From Blasia pusilla (taxonomy: Eukaryota > Marchantiophyta > Marchantiopsida > Blasiales), in assembly GCA_050084515.1 (NCBI GenBank), contig CM114272.1, positions 44,516,001-44,580,000 of the forward strand: a DNA stretch of 64,000 bases, written 5' to 3'. Positions 1-15,035 of this stretch are shown here, piece by piece. Under the pieces are notes generated by a model, which saw only the letters and a program-made list of their open reading frames with translations, was not told the origin of the DNA and did no database searches. The position numbers were made by a program, and so were the translations under genes. Numbering within the stretch: the first letter of the stretch is position 1; every line of letters starts with the position of its first letter.

Positions 1-1079
1 AGGTCACATGTGGTGACGAGTGCATATCAAGTGCGTGCATGTAATGGCCTAGCAGTATTTTTGGATGCGACAAGTGTAGGTTCTCGAGCACATCACCCAC
101 CTTTATGGTGGACCAACTTGGTGCCACATGAGGTGTTGCGCAGGGCTTATGCGAGAGTGGAGCGCCCCTCCAATTTTTTGGTAGATTCTATTCTGGATCT
201 AGGTCGTCAATCACACGTAGTGAGATACGATGATCAACTGCTGTTGACTGTGGTCAACATGATTAGCATGCCACGGGTAGCCTCTCCCATCTTTGTGAGT
301 TTTCCCCGCTTCTAATGCATACAAGGAGGCCGGGCCTGGCTTGGTTTGGGATGATGAGGTGCAGCGGTTGATGGAGCCCAACGTTGATGAGCAAGAGCGC
401 GAGATGGGATTTTCCACAAGAGTGACGGTAGTACCATCATTATCAGAGACATTACGACATCATGTCTTGGGTGAAGCAATGGATATGAACTGCCTAACAT
501 GGATCATCAACTTAGGAGTAGCTAAGCATCGTCGGATGAGGTTGCGACAAGTCACCGTTGTTGTGTTGGTGACCCCCATGCCTACCGAGACGCTTGAGGT
601 AGTGGGTGGGGGTGAAACCAAAGAAGATTGACACTCCAAGGGTCATTGGGAGAGACACCCTTGGACTTCTTGGGATGTTTTGCAAGAACGCCGAGAGAGA
701 ATAGCCACAATATCCGGCGTGGTTCTGGGTATTGCACATGGAGGAGATGAGATTTTGCAGTTGGTTGCATGGGATCGGTCAAGTCATGTTATTTGAGATG
801 GGGTTGCACCATAGCAACCACCGATATCCCTGCCTAAGAGTCCTATCATAGCCACGATGGAGACTTGGGAGCCAGATATGGGCCCTAAGTTGAGAGGAGG
901 AGAGCGGCACCAGATACATCAGTTCCTTAGGAGTTATAGGAGTTATTTTGCATTTAGCATGCAGGATTTGGGTAAGCTGGAGAGTCCAGGGATCTACATT
1001 GAGTTATCTAGCAACACGCGCCGATCTTTAGAGGACCTTATAGGTACAGTGATATGGAGAGGGCTCTGATTCAAAGTAG

Positions 1080-1856
1080 GAGTTTGGACATGGTTGGAGT
1101 AAGACTAGTGGAGATGTCACATGGAGAGTATGCATGTGCCATTGTCCTGCCTGCCAAGAAGGATGTGCATGGCAACTGGATGGATAGGCAGATGTGTGGA
1201 GATTATCAACCTATCAATTGGTAGACGAAGTCCGATAGGTATTTTGGCCCACCCTTGAGGAGATCTTTGATGCTATTAGGCATGCAAAGGTGTTCAGTTT
1301 GTTGGATCTTTGAGCCAGATACGATCAGCTACCTATCAAATTGGTCGACATGTAGAAGACCATATTTTGGGGCATCAATCTTCATAGGAAGGATTGCGTG
1401 TATGAGTGGTGTTTCTTACCATTTAGGTTAAAGAACGCTCCGGTTGAGTTTCAGAGGGTCATGGATTGGATCTTGGCAGGTTTAGATTTTGTTAGGTGTT
1501 ATATTGATGACATTGTAGTCTTTAGCGCCACAATTGAGGAGCATGAGCGACATCTACAGGAGGTGTTTTGAAGATTGCAGTTACATGGGTTGAAGATACA
1601 TCCACGCAAGTGCAGGTTCTTCTACGACCAAATTGAGTACTTGGGTCATACGATATACTTAGGTGGCCTTGGTGTGCAGCAGATGAAGATAGAGGCTATT
1701 TCATGCATTCGTGGCCCTATAGATGTGAGTCAAGTTCATGCATTCATGGGATTGGCAAACTTCTATCGACGATATGTCAAGGGTTTTGGTTTGATTGCAA
1801 AGTCACTAACCTTGTTGATGCTGGTGGATCACGAGTTGCACTGGGGGGATGAGTAG
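1080..1856 (+). pseudogene. Ty3/gypsy reverse transcriptase, broken
   Basis: The RT active-site box YIDDIVVFS is encoded at about 1499-1527. It is preceded by FLPFRLKNAPVEFQRVMD (about 1417-1465), the conserved 'PFGLxNAPxxFQ' block, and followed by LGHTIYLGGLGV and FMGLANFYRRYVKGF (about 1745-1790), which mark the RT end and connection domain. These blocks are diagnostic of Ty3/gypsy RT. In-frame stops at about 1310 (TGA), 1352 (TAG), 1569 (TGA) and 1854 (TAG) disrupt it. The frame otherwise stays open, so decay is mostly by point change. Confidence 0.92.
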
Positions 1857-2689
1857 GAGAGAGCATTTCAATTGCTCAAGGAGAGGTTCACGTCTGCGCC
1901 CATATTGAGAAGACCGATCAAGGGGCGTCCTTTCTAGTTGCATAAAAATTGGAGCATGTTGGGTCTTGGAGCCGTGCTTACCCAGCACGACAATGAGGGT
2001 AGAGAATTTGTGGTGGCTTACGCTAGTTGTTCGAACAATGCTGTAGAGGCGAAGTATAGCTCGTATGAGGGTGAGTATTTGGTGTAGTGTGGGCTGTCGC
2101 ACATTCCAAGTGTTACTTATTCCGCAATCCCTTTACCATCATCATAGATCATAAGCTACTTAAGTGGTTGATGAAGTCCGAAAAGCTTATAGGGAAGCTT
2201 GCAAGGTGGGTCATGCTCTATTGTTATAGGAGCATGAGTTCCAAGTACTACATAGACCTGGGATGGTCAACTAGCTAGGATGCAGATAGTTTGAGCCGTA
2301 ATCCATGCCCGATAGAGTCAGTGAGATGCGATTGGAGCTCAGTGGCATGGAGAGAGTGATGAGGAGTTGGTGCCAGGATGACACGCGCTAGCTTATTTAG
2401 GCTTGTTGGCTATGGAGAGCCAGAGTGTTGAGACTTTGATGGCGAGGTCTGATGGAGAGTCTCTAGATTCAAAGGCCGACGAGGAGGCTACATGTGGTTG
2501 AGATATTCACGAGATGGAGCAGTCTTGGAGTACCTACGTATTGGTAGGGTCGTAAGGAGTGTGGATGCTAGAGAGCCGGATCGGATCCTACAACAAGCTA
2601 GACCGTTCAAGTGGGAGGGGACACATGTGTTGCAAGTTTGGGAGGATGGTAGAGTACACATAGTGCCTCATCCTTCACAAAGAGCACGT

Positions 2690-3260
2690 TTGGTGCAACA
2701 TGCCCATGAGGAGTTGGATCATTTTGAAATAAAGCGGACGTATAGTTAGCTCCATATACAGTATTGGTGGTGAGGCATGCAGACTAACATTCAGCAGTTT
2801 GTTGCTAGTGTGTGATCAGGTCCGGGCATTGGTCAATGCTCCAACTCCACAATTGCATCAACTTCTGATCATGGATTTAGGTTAAAGATGGAGTTTAGAT
2901 TTTGCAGGACCTTTACCTTTAACGGAGCTCCAAAGTCGTTGTGTGTTGGTGATAGTCGAATACTTCTCAAAATGGATAGAGTTGGTTGTATTGCTTGACA
3001 AAGAGAATGAAGGACTAGCGTATGCCTTCCTAGATCGAGTGTTGAATCATTATGGCGCACTAGCTGAGGTATTCACAGACAAGGGTATGGAGTTCTGCAG
3101 GGAGTTTCAGGCCTTGTGTGATCATGCGCTAATCAACCACCGTACCACTTCAAGCGATCATCTTGAGGCGGATGGACTAGCGGAGAGGGTTATGCAAACG
3201 ATGAAGAGAGGTTTGCGCAAATATGGCTTGCAAAGAGGTCACCTAGGAGATTAAGACCTC
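2690..3260 (+). pseudogene. Ty3/gypsy integrase, broken
   Basis: The stretch at 2698-2810 resembles the H2C2 zinc-binding leader (HAHEELDHF, then a tryptophan pair), but the cysteine part is degraded. The catalytic core follows at 2943-3254: VIVEYFSKWIELV, then VFTDKGMEFCREFQALC (second catalytic Asp) and an HLEADGLAERVMQTMKRGL block, which is the 'NGxxER' region with the catalytic Glu. The tail to about 3780 is only fragmentary. It is non-functional because stops flank the core on both sides. Confidence 0.88.
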
Positions 3261-3790
3261 GAATTGCCGTGGTTGGCGATGGGATACAAATTCAGCAAGC
3301 AGGCCTCCTTAGCGTTTTTCTCACCATATTTGTTATTTTATGGCCGAGAGCCAGATTTACTTACAGCTATTCGTCAAGATGAGGTGTTAGACCTTGATGA
3401 TCTTGATGTATGGATGCGAGCATGTTCTTAGAGGGTTGACTTTTTCCAGAGAGTGATGCCCATGGCATTTGAGAACTTGGCGATTGCGCCACATCGAGAT
3501 ATGTTGAGGTATGCGTCTATTCGAGGAGGTGGTTATCAACCTACTATCCGAAGGTTTCATCAAGGAGACTATATCTACTTGCGGCAGACGGCATCCACGA
3601 CGTTGGATGTGACTACATGATGCACCATCTTGAGAGTGCGTGAGGATTTGCCATTTGGTGTTATCTTATTCGAGGAACGGGATGGCATGGTTTGGAAGGA
3701 CCATGTGCATAACTATGCGCCATGTTAAGATAGATGGATGAGATCTAGTAGAGCGCCTTCAGAGATAGTGAAGGACAACCTCAAAAGGTT

Positions 3791-6543
<2,753 letters not shown>

Positions 6544-9274
6544 ATGGTGTACTACTTCAAAGCTCGACCGGAGTGCGGGGATTATGTCATCTACATGGGG
6601 CTGGATAAGCATGAGAATGAGGATCTTATCAAGTACGGGCTGCCCGAAGATATTTGGTACTGTTCTGAGGTTCCTCTCCCCCTTTTCTACACAATTGCCG
6701 AAGTCTGCGTTTGATGCCTGAAGTGTGCAGAAAAATTTGGACGTGGTATTGGTCTCACGTTTCCTAGATAGGTTTTGTGCTACTGAGGTGGAGGACGGGT
6801 GAAGTGATTTCGTTACTTCGTTCCGAGTCGAAAGACTGTATCCAAGAGCCCATAAAATTTGACGCATGGATTCTTTGTCCATCGAGGAGTTGGGACGACA
6901 GTAGTCGAATTTTAGAGAACCACTAGAAAATTGTGTGCGTGATGCTTTGGGGAAATTACTTTTAATAGGGATCCTCGTTCGAAGAATCTTTAGATTACTC
7001 ATTATATTTCACGGACAAATCATGAGTGGGGCCAGTTTTTGAGTGACTGTGTTGTGAAATTGGTTTGGGATTCATGAGCTCCGTACATTGCATTAAGAGA
7101 ATTGCTCGTAGTGCACTTTCTGGATATTTGGAAATCGAGTAGGGCAGTCCATACTACCTGATGAGAACTGACCACGTCTCTAAAGTTTATAGAAATTTTC
7201 CAACAATTGGTTTGTCGACATAGCATGTAATAGGTAATTGAGTCTGCCTTAGAAGGCAATTAACCTTCACATTCGAGATCATCATAATCTTGATTTTGTG
7301 GTCTTCTGGAGGGGGCGAGGTGATTATTTGCTACATATTTTAACAGATTATTTGGAAGGACTAACGTAATGTTTAATGAGCCTCTCTACTCTGGGTCGTG
7401 ATTCGAGGCATTGTTTGTATACATTGGGGGTGTTCTAAAATTTTTCTGTTATGGGAGGTCAGAGCGCAAATAGTAGCTTCCATTCTTACCCTCACTTTCT
7501 TCCTTCAAGTCTTAGTTATGACAGAGCCGAATAATAAGTTTGAAGGAAGTCTGAAGGCTTTCAGTGGGTAATTTGGAAGTCGCCAAGTTGATTGCTACCT
7601 TTAACGTTTTCCATGTCTTTGGTCACCACCAATCAACATTTTAACATTGTGCAGGTACTTATATCACAAAACTGTATGTATTATGCAGCTGAACAGATCC
7701 ATAGATCACAGAGCTGATGAACATTTTGGTGCAGGTTCCATGTTGATAAGCTGTCATCAGCTCATGTATACCTGAGGATGCAGAAAGGGCAGACAATGGA
7801 AGGAGTAACAACTGAACTTCTAGAAGATTGTGCTCAACTCGTGAAAGCCAACTCTATTCAAGGTTCGACATATTTTATTCATCTTATTCGAGTTAGTTTT
7901 CAAGGTATTGGTAGCCAACAAGCTGATGTTGGCTAGTTTTGGATCCACAAAACACATAATGAACATGTACTTCTCTACTTTCTGTCCTCTAATGGTAATC
8001 ATATGTGGTCCTTTGTTGGGAAGGGTGGGGCAGTGGCAGGGGGTTGAATTTAGTTCTCATAAAAACACACGTAGTTCATGTGTACAGTAAGAAGATGAAT
8101 TAACCTACTAAAGAAATCAAGGCTATTTTTTCCTTCAACAATACACCACTTTCTCGTAATGAGTTGCTTCCAGTAAGGCTTTTGGGCTTTGTGTTCTTCA
8201 CTTTGCAATGCCCATCGCTAATGATTTAGATGGTTGTCACCAGGTAACAAACTAAATAATTTGGACGTTGTATATACACCTTGGTTCAACCTGAGGAAGA
8301 CTCCTTCTATGGATGTTGGGCAAGTTGGTTTCCACAATCCTAAGCTTGTAAGGCCCTGTAATTGCTTACAGAACCTTCAGAAAATTTCAGAGCAAGTGCA
8401 TTGTCTGTTTCCCTTCAGCATGATGAATCAAAACTATCTTGTTCCCACCCCTTCAAACTGCAGCCCTTGGCATGGACTACTCAGATGGGAAACTAAAGTT
8501 GTGGTAGACACGCTTGTATGTACTTCTGAGAGACATCATGGAACTCTGTGAGCAGGTGCGGACTGTGAGGGTTGAGAAACGGATCAATGAGATTGTAAAC
8601 CGTCTCAACAAAACCAAAGTGGAGAGAACACCAGATCTCAAAGGTTCTTCTCAGTTGATTACAATCCGTACCACACACTGCACTTTTATTGTTGCCTGTG
8701 CTTTCATACTGCTTGGTAGCCATGCTTCTCTCAGGTAGTAGGTTTTGTTGATTCTGTTTTCGTTGTGTATAATGGTGTACAGCTGAGCGAGAAATGTACA
8801 ATGCTGCAGAAAGGGCAGAGAGAAAAGCTCAAACCAGAGACAAGGTAGTCCAAATTTTCCATTTGAAAGCCACAGAAACAATTCCCTTCAGTGTCTGATC
8901 CCCTTTGGAGTTTTCTTTTTTGAATCAAAGATGTTATGTTTCTTCCCTATGGAGTCAAGTTCAAGTCAAAATTTGAATCAAAGTGGACACAATTGAGGAA
9001 ACCTCCAGTCTTGAGACCTGTGTGAACCAATTTTTCTTCCTTGAGGTTTTACAGTGTGGCTCAATGATGAAGGGTATAGTGCCATTTGATGTAAGTATGC
9101 AGCTTTCCTCTGGATTCTCAGAAAAGGAGGGAGGAGTTGGAGCGACTAGAGAAAGAAAGACAGGCAGAGATTCGGAGCTATAAAGGTTTGATGGTGTCAG
9201 GAAAGATGACATCGAACAAGGATGTGGCCTCAAAGGGCAAATCGCTAGCAGAACTGGAAGATGACTTCATGTGA
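6544..9274 (+). CDS. CCDC25: CCDC25 orthologue (NFACT-R domain protein), six exons, intact
   Basis: Exons: 6544-6656, 7735-7862, 8244-8347, 8556-8643, 8783-8844, 9122-9274. Their lengths sum to 648 nt, 215 aa plus stop; every junction is GT-AG and the phase is kept throughout. Human CCDC25 is 208 aa, so this is full length. The N-terminus has [19 protein letters not shown] followed across intron 1 by [13 protein letters not shown], the hallmark of the NFACT-R (DUF814) nucleic-acid-binding domain. Next come [16 protein letters not shown] and [13 protein letters not shown], a basic coiled coil (exons 4-6) and an acidic tail LAELEDDFM that matches the family's end. ATG 6544 is chosen because the family begins MVxYF. 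Human CCDC25 has been described as a DNA sensor at membranes, whereas the plant role is unknown to me. There are no disabling changes, unlike the surrounding repeats. Confidence 0.96.
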
Positions 9275-11548
9275 TGCCTGGAATCTTTTCATGCAACAAG
9301 AGAACACGGGAAAGGTATTGTCAAATTGTGTTCTTGTGAATCTACTTGCAAACATGACTTTGATATTATGAGGTTCTAAGGTAGTGCCGTGATTCTTGAT
9401 GCAGAGATGGGGAAATCATCAATGAAACACTTCTAAGAGTTGGGAATATTGTCACTTTGGAAATTGTCTTCTGGTGAATAACTAAGCTTGTGGAGATGCT
9501 TCTTCACCAGATGATGAAACCTGTAGTCATGCTTAAGTGAGAACTGGCTTCGGCCTTTTAGTGTTGAGTTTAAGTAGTTGACATGATGGACTCTGGAATA
9601 CTAAGTGCAGAGAGGAGTGAAACTGATGAGTACAATTACATTGAGCTGAACAGCTATCATCATCCTGAAATTTGTGTAGGCATTGAATCTGCACACCCAG
9701 TAACTTCTATAGGGTATGGCTATCAGTTCTCTCTGTCCAAGTTGGGAGTCGGAGGTGAAGATCTATCTCTATTTATACAGTATGAATCACCAATGTGTGG
9801 TGAATGTCATTTCTAGAACCCAATAAAATCTTGTTGAGTCTGGAAGTATCCTTATTTAATCTTTTCCTTAGGGGCGGGCACGTCTTAAAAATCATCAAGG
9901 GGGAAGCAAGGAGGGTGTTTGACTTGAAGTGACTCATATATACAAGAGAATTCTGCTTCCATTTGATCTCCTGTTGAATAGTGATGGTGCGGGACTTGAA
10001 CTCTTTTTGAGGAACTCGTACTCTGCCGAATCCTGTCAATTACATCCCACCGTTGCATTGTTTGAAGTAAGACTCTGTTTCTCACTCTTTTGAGCCAGTA
10101 AAATGATATTTAGAAATGATCATTGCTACTGTATGCTGATGGAAGTGATTAGACTGCCTCATTTTTACTTTTGACGTCTTGGATACTGCTAAATCTGGTG
10201 GCTTCATTGTCCAGTCACACAGATTTTGTTGTCCATGCACTGCCTACACTCTCACCTCTCGGTTACTAAAAATGCTTCAGCTACTGAGAGTGAATGGTTC
10301 TTTCTTTTACCATCCTCAAGGACTTTGGATGTGCCTTTTCAAACTTAAAAAAGACGATTTAGTTCTCCTATTCTCATTTTTTCCTTGACATCTCTGCTAC
10401 TTCTACTTTTCTTCTTGGAAGTCAATTGGTAGAGCTGGCAAAATATATGACTATTTTACCATGACCCCCAGAGTTCTGACAGAAGCTCACGGTTGTGGCC
10501 ATATCCAAGCATTAACCAAGGTCCAGCTAGGAGTTGGTGAGGAAAGTCTGAGTGATGGTGTTTGACCTTTCCACACTATATTGTCAATCGCTCCTTCATT
10601 GTTGACTGGGCATTCTATTCTGGTCTGTATCATACTGGTAACTTGGCTTTTAATCGAGTCCAGCTAGTATCTTGCTAGCTGACTCTTGTGTGCAATGAGT
10701 GGAGGTCATATGGTCATTGCAACACTCTTTGTAAAACCTGTATGGAGTTATAGAACCATGAATGGGTATTTCAGTGTTTGGGTAGCTTTTCAACTGAATC
10801 CTGATTGAACTCCTCACTAGAAGAGTCTGTCCAGTGTGTCTGGGCGTCTGCACACTTGTGCAAAAGTCCACCTTGACCTGTCAATTCTCTGATTTTGTGG
10901 TTACATTTTTCCTCTTTTCATGGCGTAGGTATTTTTGTTTCCTAACAGTCCCCAGTGGCCCAAGTTTTATCAACTCTGCTTTGCTTTTTATGTCGCAGCT
11001 GATGGTTTCTGAACTTGGACTCATTTGGCTTTGGTAGTACTGGAGGAATTGCAATGAAAATCTACTTTCGATGACAACTCCTATTCATCGCCTTATTTTA
11101 TTTCTTGTGCTTCTGTAGCCTCTGGGTCTCATAGTAGTCCATTTTATCAAGGCTAGCAAGCCACGGAAGGCTTATGCGGAGGATATGGTTATCTTTGTGC
11201 AAATCTCATTGAGCTCTGCCTCCTCAATGTGTTGAAGCGAAGGTACATCCATCCCGGTGTGTGCTTTGCTGTTGTACATTTCAGCTCTGCAAGAGCCAAA
11301 TTAAATACCTCACATTTTGGTTAATTTAAATGAGTTGTGTACTACCCAACTCTACTAACAGTTATCTTTTGTGCGTGAACAGACGTCCTCATCCACAGCC
11401 TGTAAAAGTTCTGTCATTTTAAATCTCTATTGTCATTGGACCCAGGTTGGTACTTTTGGACAGCGAGTGGTGTGCTAGATCCCTTTAGGAGACTTGTCTC
11501 TTCTAGCTGGACAATTTCTTCATCGTAATGGCACGGTACATCGGTGTC
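9275..11548. other. Downstream region of CCDC25, no further gene seen
   Basis: The first part should be the 3' UTR. No ORF over 100 codons and no recognisable domain are found on either strand. The DNA is AT-rich, without a repeat I could identify. Confidence 0.5.
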
Positions 11549-11680
11549 ATGATGGGATTCAGGCTACCTAGCAATCATACACGAAATTGGGTATCTAGCA
11601 AAGTAGTAACTGGTGCTATGATGGGATTCAGGCTACCTAGGAATCATACACGAAATTGGCTATCTAGCAAAGTAGTAACT
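11549..11680. repeat. Tandem duplication, 69-bp period, two copies
   Basis: Copy 1 is 11549-11611 and copy 2 is 11618-11680. They are near identical (differences such as C/G in the middle), joined by a short linker. This is a recent local duplication with no coding sense. Confidence 0.95.
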
Positions 11681-14639
11681 TTCGGGTTACGAGTTGTATA
11701 GCAGATCTCTTTCAGCTCCCTGACACCCACCAATTGTTAGCTGTCCTTCCATTTAGGAGAAATATGAAGTCTATGAAAATATTAGAGCTAAAATTAGGAT
11801 ATTGTGTACTGAAAAATGAGGTGATCATCTGAACCAACCATATCAATTTCAGTTCAAACTTGGGACAATGGTCTACTTGAATGTCTCAAATCATTTCAGA
11901 GAGTTTGAAAGGAAGTACCCCTGTGATCACAAGTACAAATTTCTGTAGGTTATTCTCAATGCATGTGAATGGTGCTATATATTTTGAAATAAAATGAAAA
12001 GTTCGTGCATCACTTGGGGGAGGTCGGAGGTGAAGCCTAGTAAGTCATAGATGATCTTTGTAAGGAGTAGGGTAACGTGTGAGAGCATACTTTCCCTTTG
12101 TTTGGGTTCCTTTGGAACTTATTTGATTTTCGTTTTGGGTGAGTCTTTTTAATTATAGTTTCTTTTGTAGTTTTAGAGAGTGACCTTTGACCACTATTAT
12201 TAATTTAGAGATAAGCATGACTTCCATGTGGAGATCATCAAGGAGATGATTTTGGAAAAATAAAATAAAGTTTCAAGGTGAGGAATTATCTTCTGTCCTT
12301 GAGATATCTCTCTCTCTATCTCCAAACCAGTTCAAATGTCATTGTGAAATGATGGATTTATTCATAAAGACAAGGAGCACTACAATTCCATCGTCTCATG
12401 CAAATAAGGGTCAATAAAGATAGAATGAGGGTTCAAGTTCTCTCTCTTCCCAAATCCTCATTGATGATCTGCATACGCATGTCATCTACTTGATCCTAAA
12501 TTTGTAATAGTAGATCAAAGGTCACTTTTTTAAAATATTAAGTGTGAATGGATGAGCTTTAGGATGTAGGACTTTGTGAAGTTGCAATTTTGTGGTTTTC
12601 ATTGGTTTTGCAGTCTTGGGGAAGTGTTGCTCGACCACAAGTTCATGGAGGTGCTCAAAGGAGTAGGAACTTGATGATAGTGTCATCTTGATAGAGAGAT
12701 TTTGGGCAATGGTAATTCATGCGGAAGCATTGTTGTGTACGACGAAGTCCTTATTGTTTTCTGTATTAGTTTTTTGTCCCTAATTTTATCATGATACGTT
12801 GGGAAGAGTTATGACCTCTCTTATATCATGGCAGAGTTGCATGCTCATAGCACAATCAGACACTAGGAGAATAGTGCAAATAGTGTGCATGAAGTAGGAA
12901 GTGATACATCTCATCCAAGCACATGAAGCCAGTGTATGACCGACTTCAATTCCACCATGATATACTAGAAGAAAATCTTCGTTATATGAATCAATTGAGT
13001 CATATTAGATTCCATGACTAACTATGACTAGTGACTCATGTAGGCACTAAAACCAAGTCAAACCGATTATGATTAGTGCAATTAAGATGGTTGTTTGCTT
13101 TGGTATCTACAAATGATCCGAGATGAAAACCATTTGCCATGATTGCCACGCTACTGAGATGATGTGGGAAAAATGACACATCATCAAGTGTCATGGACTC
13201 CTTTGTACATGATGTGGGAAGAAAACAAACAAGTGGTTTAGTCATAAATATGGACATGTGGCTTTGCTAATAACTCACCTAGTCATGTGTTAAGTGATTG
13301 CATAACATTAGCGTATCCATTTCATATATCAGTATTGGACATATAGTTGAAGTGGAACAATCAAATGATTTAACAACACTAGTGGAATTACTAGGATCTA
13401 ATAGTGTGGAGAATATATTACTCAATTAGTTATGATACCAAGTTATGATTTTGATGGAGTGATAGAAAATGATGATGCTAGTCATTATGAACGACTATTG
13501 ATGTGGTATGACCATTGGAGTAATATTATGATGACTACTTTGAAACTTTAGTCATTTGCCTTGATTAGATTGGTACTTATTTGGTTCTTTGAACAACATT
13601 GTTCATGGGTCAATATTTCCTTATCAATGAAAGACCTCGATTTGAGACTTACATTAGGCTGGATACTTCAGGGTTTGAAAGTATCATAAAAAACACATGA
13701 TGCATTAGCACAAATTGAGGCATGAACATACAATGAATTTGATTAGAAGTGTTCATTGAAATCCGTACGAGCACGTTATAATCAATCAAGGGAAATACTT
13801 AAAATGCATTCTTTCAATGGATTTAGGATAACTTATATTAGATTACATATAGCAGATAAGACAATGATTCGAATGTTTGATCCATAATTCAAAGTGAAAT
13901 ATCACTAATGTATATTCGGATGTGCATGCACATAATCAGAAGTACTCCTAAAATTTCTCTAAAATATTGGAGCATATTTGAATATCTTGCTTTCAAACTT
14001 CTGAGTAATGCGGTAAGAAAATCTATTGGGGCACTTTCTGCATATGCATCTTTGGACAGAAAATAATAGAGCCCAACGCATCACCAAAAGTCAAATGTTT
14101 AGGATCATCTTGCACTTTGGGCCTCCACAAATGTTGTCTAGGATCTATTATTTGTGTCAAATTCACTCGTACCATGCCCTAGAAGAACATCGATCCCATG
14201 AAAATTTTCCTTTCCTCCAAAGCTTGATATAGAACTTGATCCAAGGATTATCCTACTCAACTTTGGCTTAGTGAATAGGAAAATTTAGAATGAAGGATTT
14301 TTGGTCCAATGACAGTAGCTACTATTTACCTTCTTGAAAGACCACCCCCAGTTCGATAGAAACTATGACGAGTTCACACGGCCAACGGGATCACTTAACT
14401 GCCCACAATAATGGAAATCAGTCACTCATGAAATAGTGCAAGGATTGAATCAACCTGCATAGTCAAGAGCACTTTATCTTGGTTTGTTTCTAAGAGAGGA
14501 TTGACCTAGTCTCACTTTCTTCTTCAATTACAACATCAAAATGCAGCCTTAGTCTCCTTCATTTTTTTGGAGTTGAATTTGTCTCGCTATCAATGCTCCA
14601 ATTTCCTAGAAGACAATGATAAAGTCAGCGAGTAAGTCT
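11681..14639. other. Non-coding, AT-rich; LTR-like scrap near 12.07-12.20 kb
   Basis: There is no supportable gene. About 12070-12200 shares wording and order with 3815-3930, which follows the left gypsy pol (a shared 'TTTCCCTTTGTTT' block, then a 'TTTTGGGT' block). It may be a scrap of a related element. The remaining short ORFs show no domain. Confidence 0.45.
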
Positions 14640-15035
14640 CAAGTATGCACATGGACAAAGTCCGTGTCCGCGAACTTATGTACATCCCTAGGACGGATAT
14701 GTCTATGCGGGCCGGAGTACCCGCGGCCCGCAGCGCCCGCCTCTGAGACTGCCGAGCCCGTAACATAGATCCGGGCTCATCCAACCCACACCTCTTTTTT
14801 AGCCCGCATGAAGCCCGCACACGGCCCGCGATATGCCTATAGGGTGAGCTGGGCCCCTATTGGAGTGGCTCAAGCCTGCGGGTTTCATACGTTGGGGCTG
14901 GACGAGCCCAAGTCTACGTTACAGGCTCAATGGGCTTAGTAGCCGGCTTAGGAGCGGGCTTGGGAGCAGATAGGGGACCCGTTGGGCATGTCCGTGCCAT
15001 GGACGGACTTGTCTGTTTCCGTGCAACCTTGGTAA
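14640..15035. repeat. GC-rich dispersed repeat, copy A
   Basis: A GC-rich island in AT-rich DNA, rich in AGCCCGC and GGACGGAC-like words. It starts with a block around GTCCGTGTCCGCGAAC and ends with CTTGTCTGTTTCCGTGCAAC. Similar start and end blocks, in the same order, recur at 18866-19310. It is probably a non-autonomous mobile repeat. It has no coding potential I trust. Confidence 0.65.

Larger units (their letters stand above)
1..3790 (+). mobile_element. Decayed Ty3/gypsy LTR retrotransposon (pol region), left edge cut by window
   Basis: Broken reading frames in order give a pre-RT segment (about 860-1070), reverse transcriptase (about 1080-1850), RNase H (about 1860-2280), an integrase zinc-binding remnant (about 2690-2820), the integrase core (about 2860-3260) and an integrase tail to about 3780. 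The order RT-RNase H-integrase is Ty3/gypsy, not copia. No intact gag or protease can be read in 1-850, though short ORFs there may be their remains. Stops interrupt the frame at 1222, 1569, 1854 and 1935 among others, so the copy is dead. The left LTR lies outside the window, and I could not define the right LTR (somewhere in 3790-4500). Confidence 0.9.
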
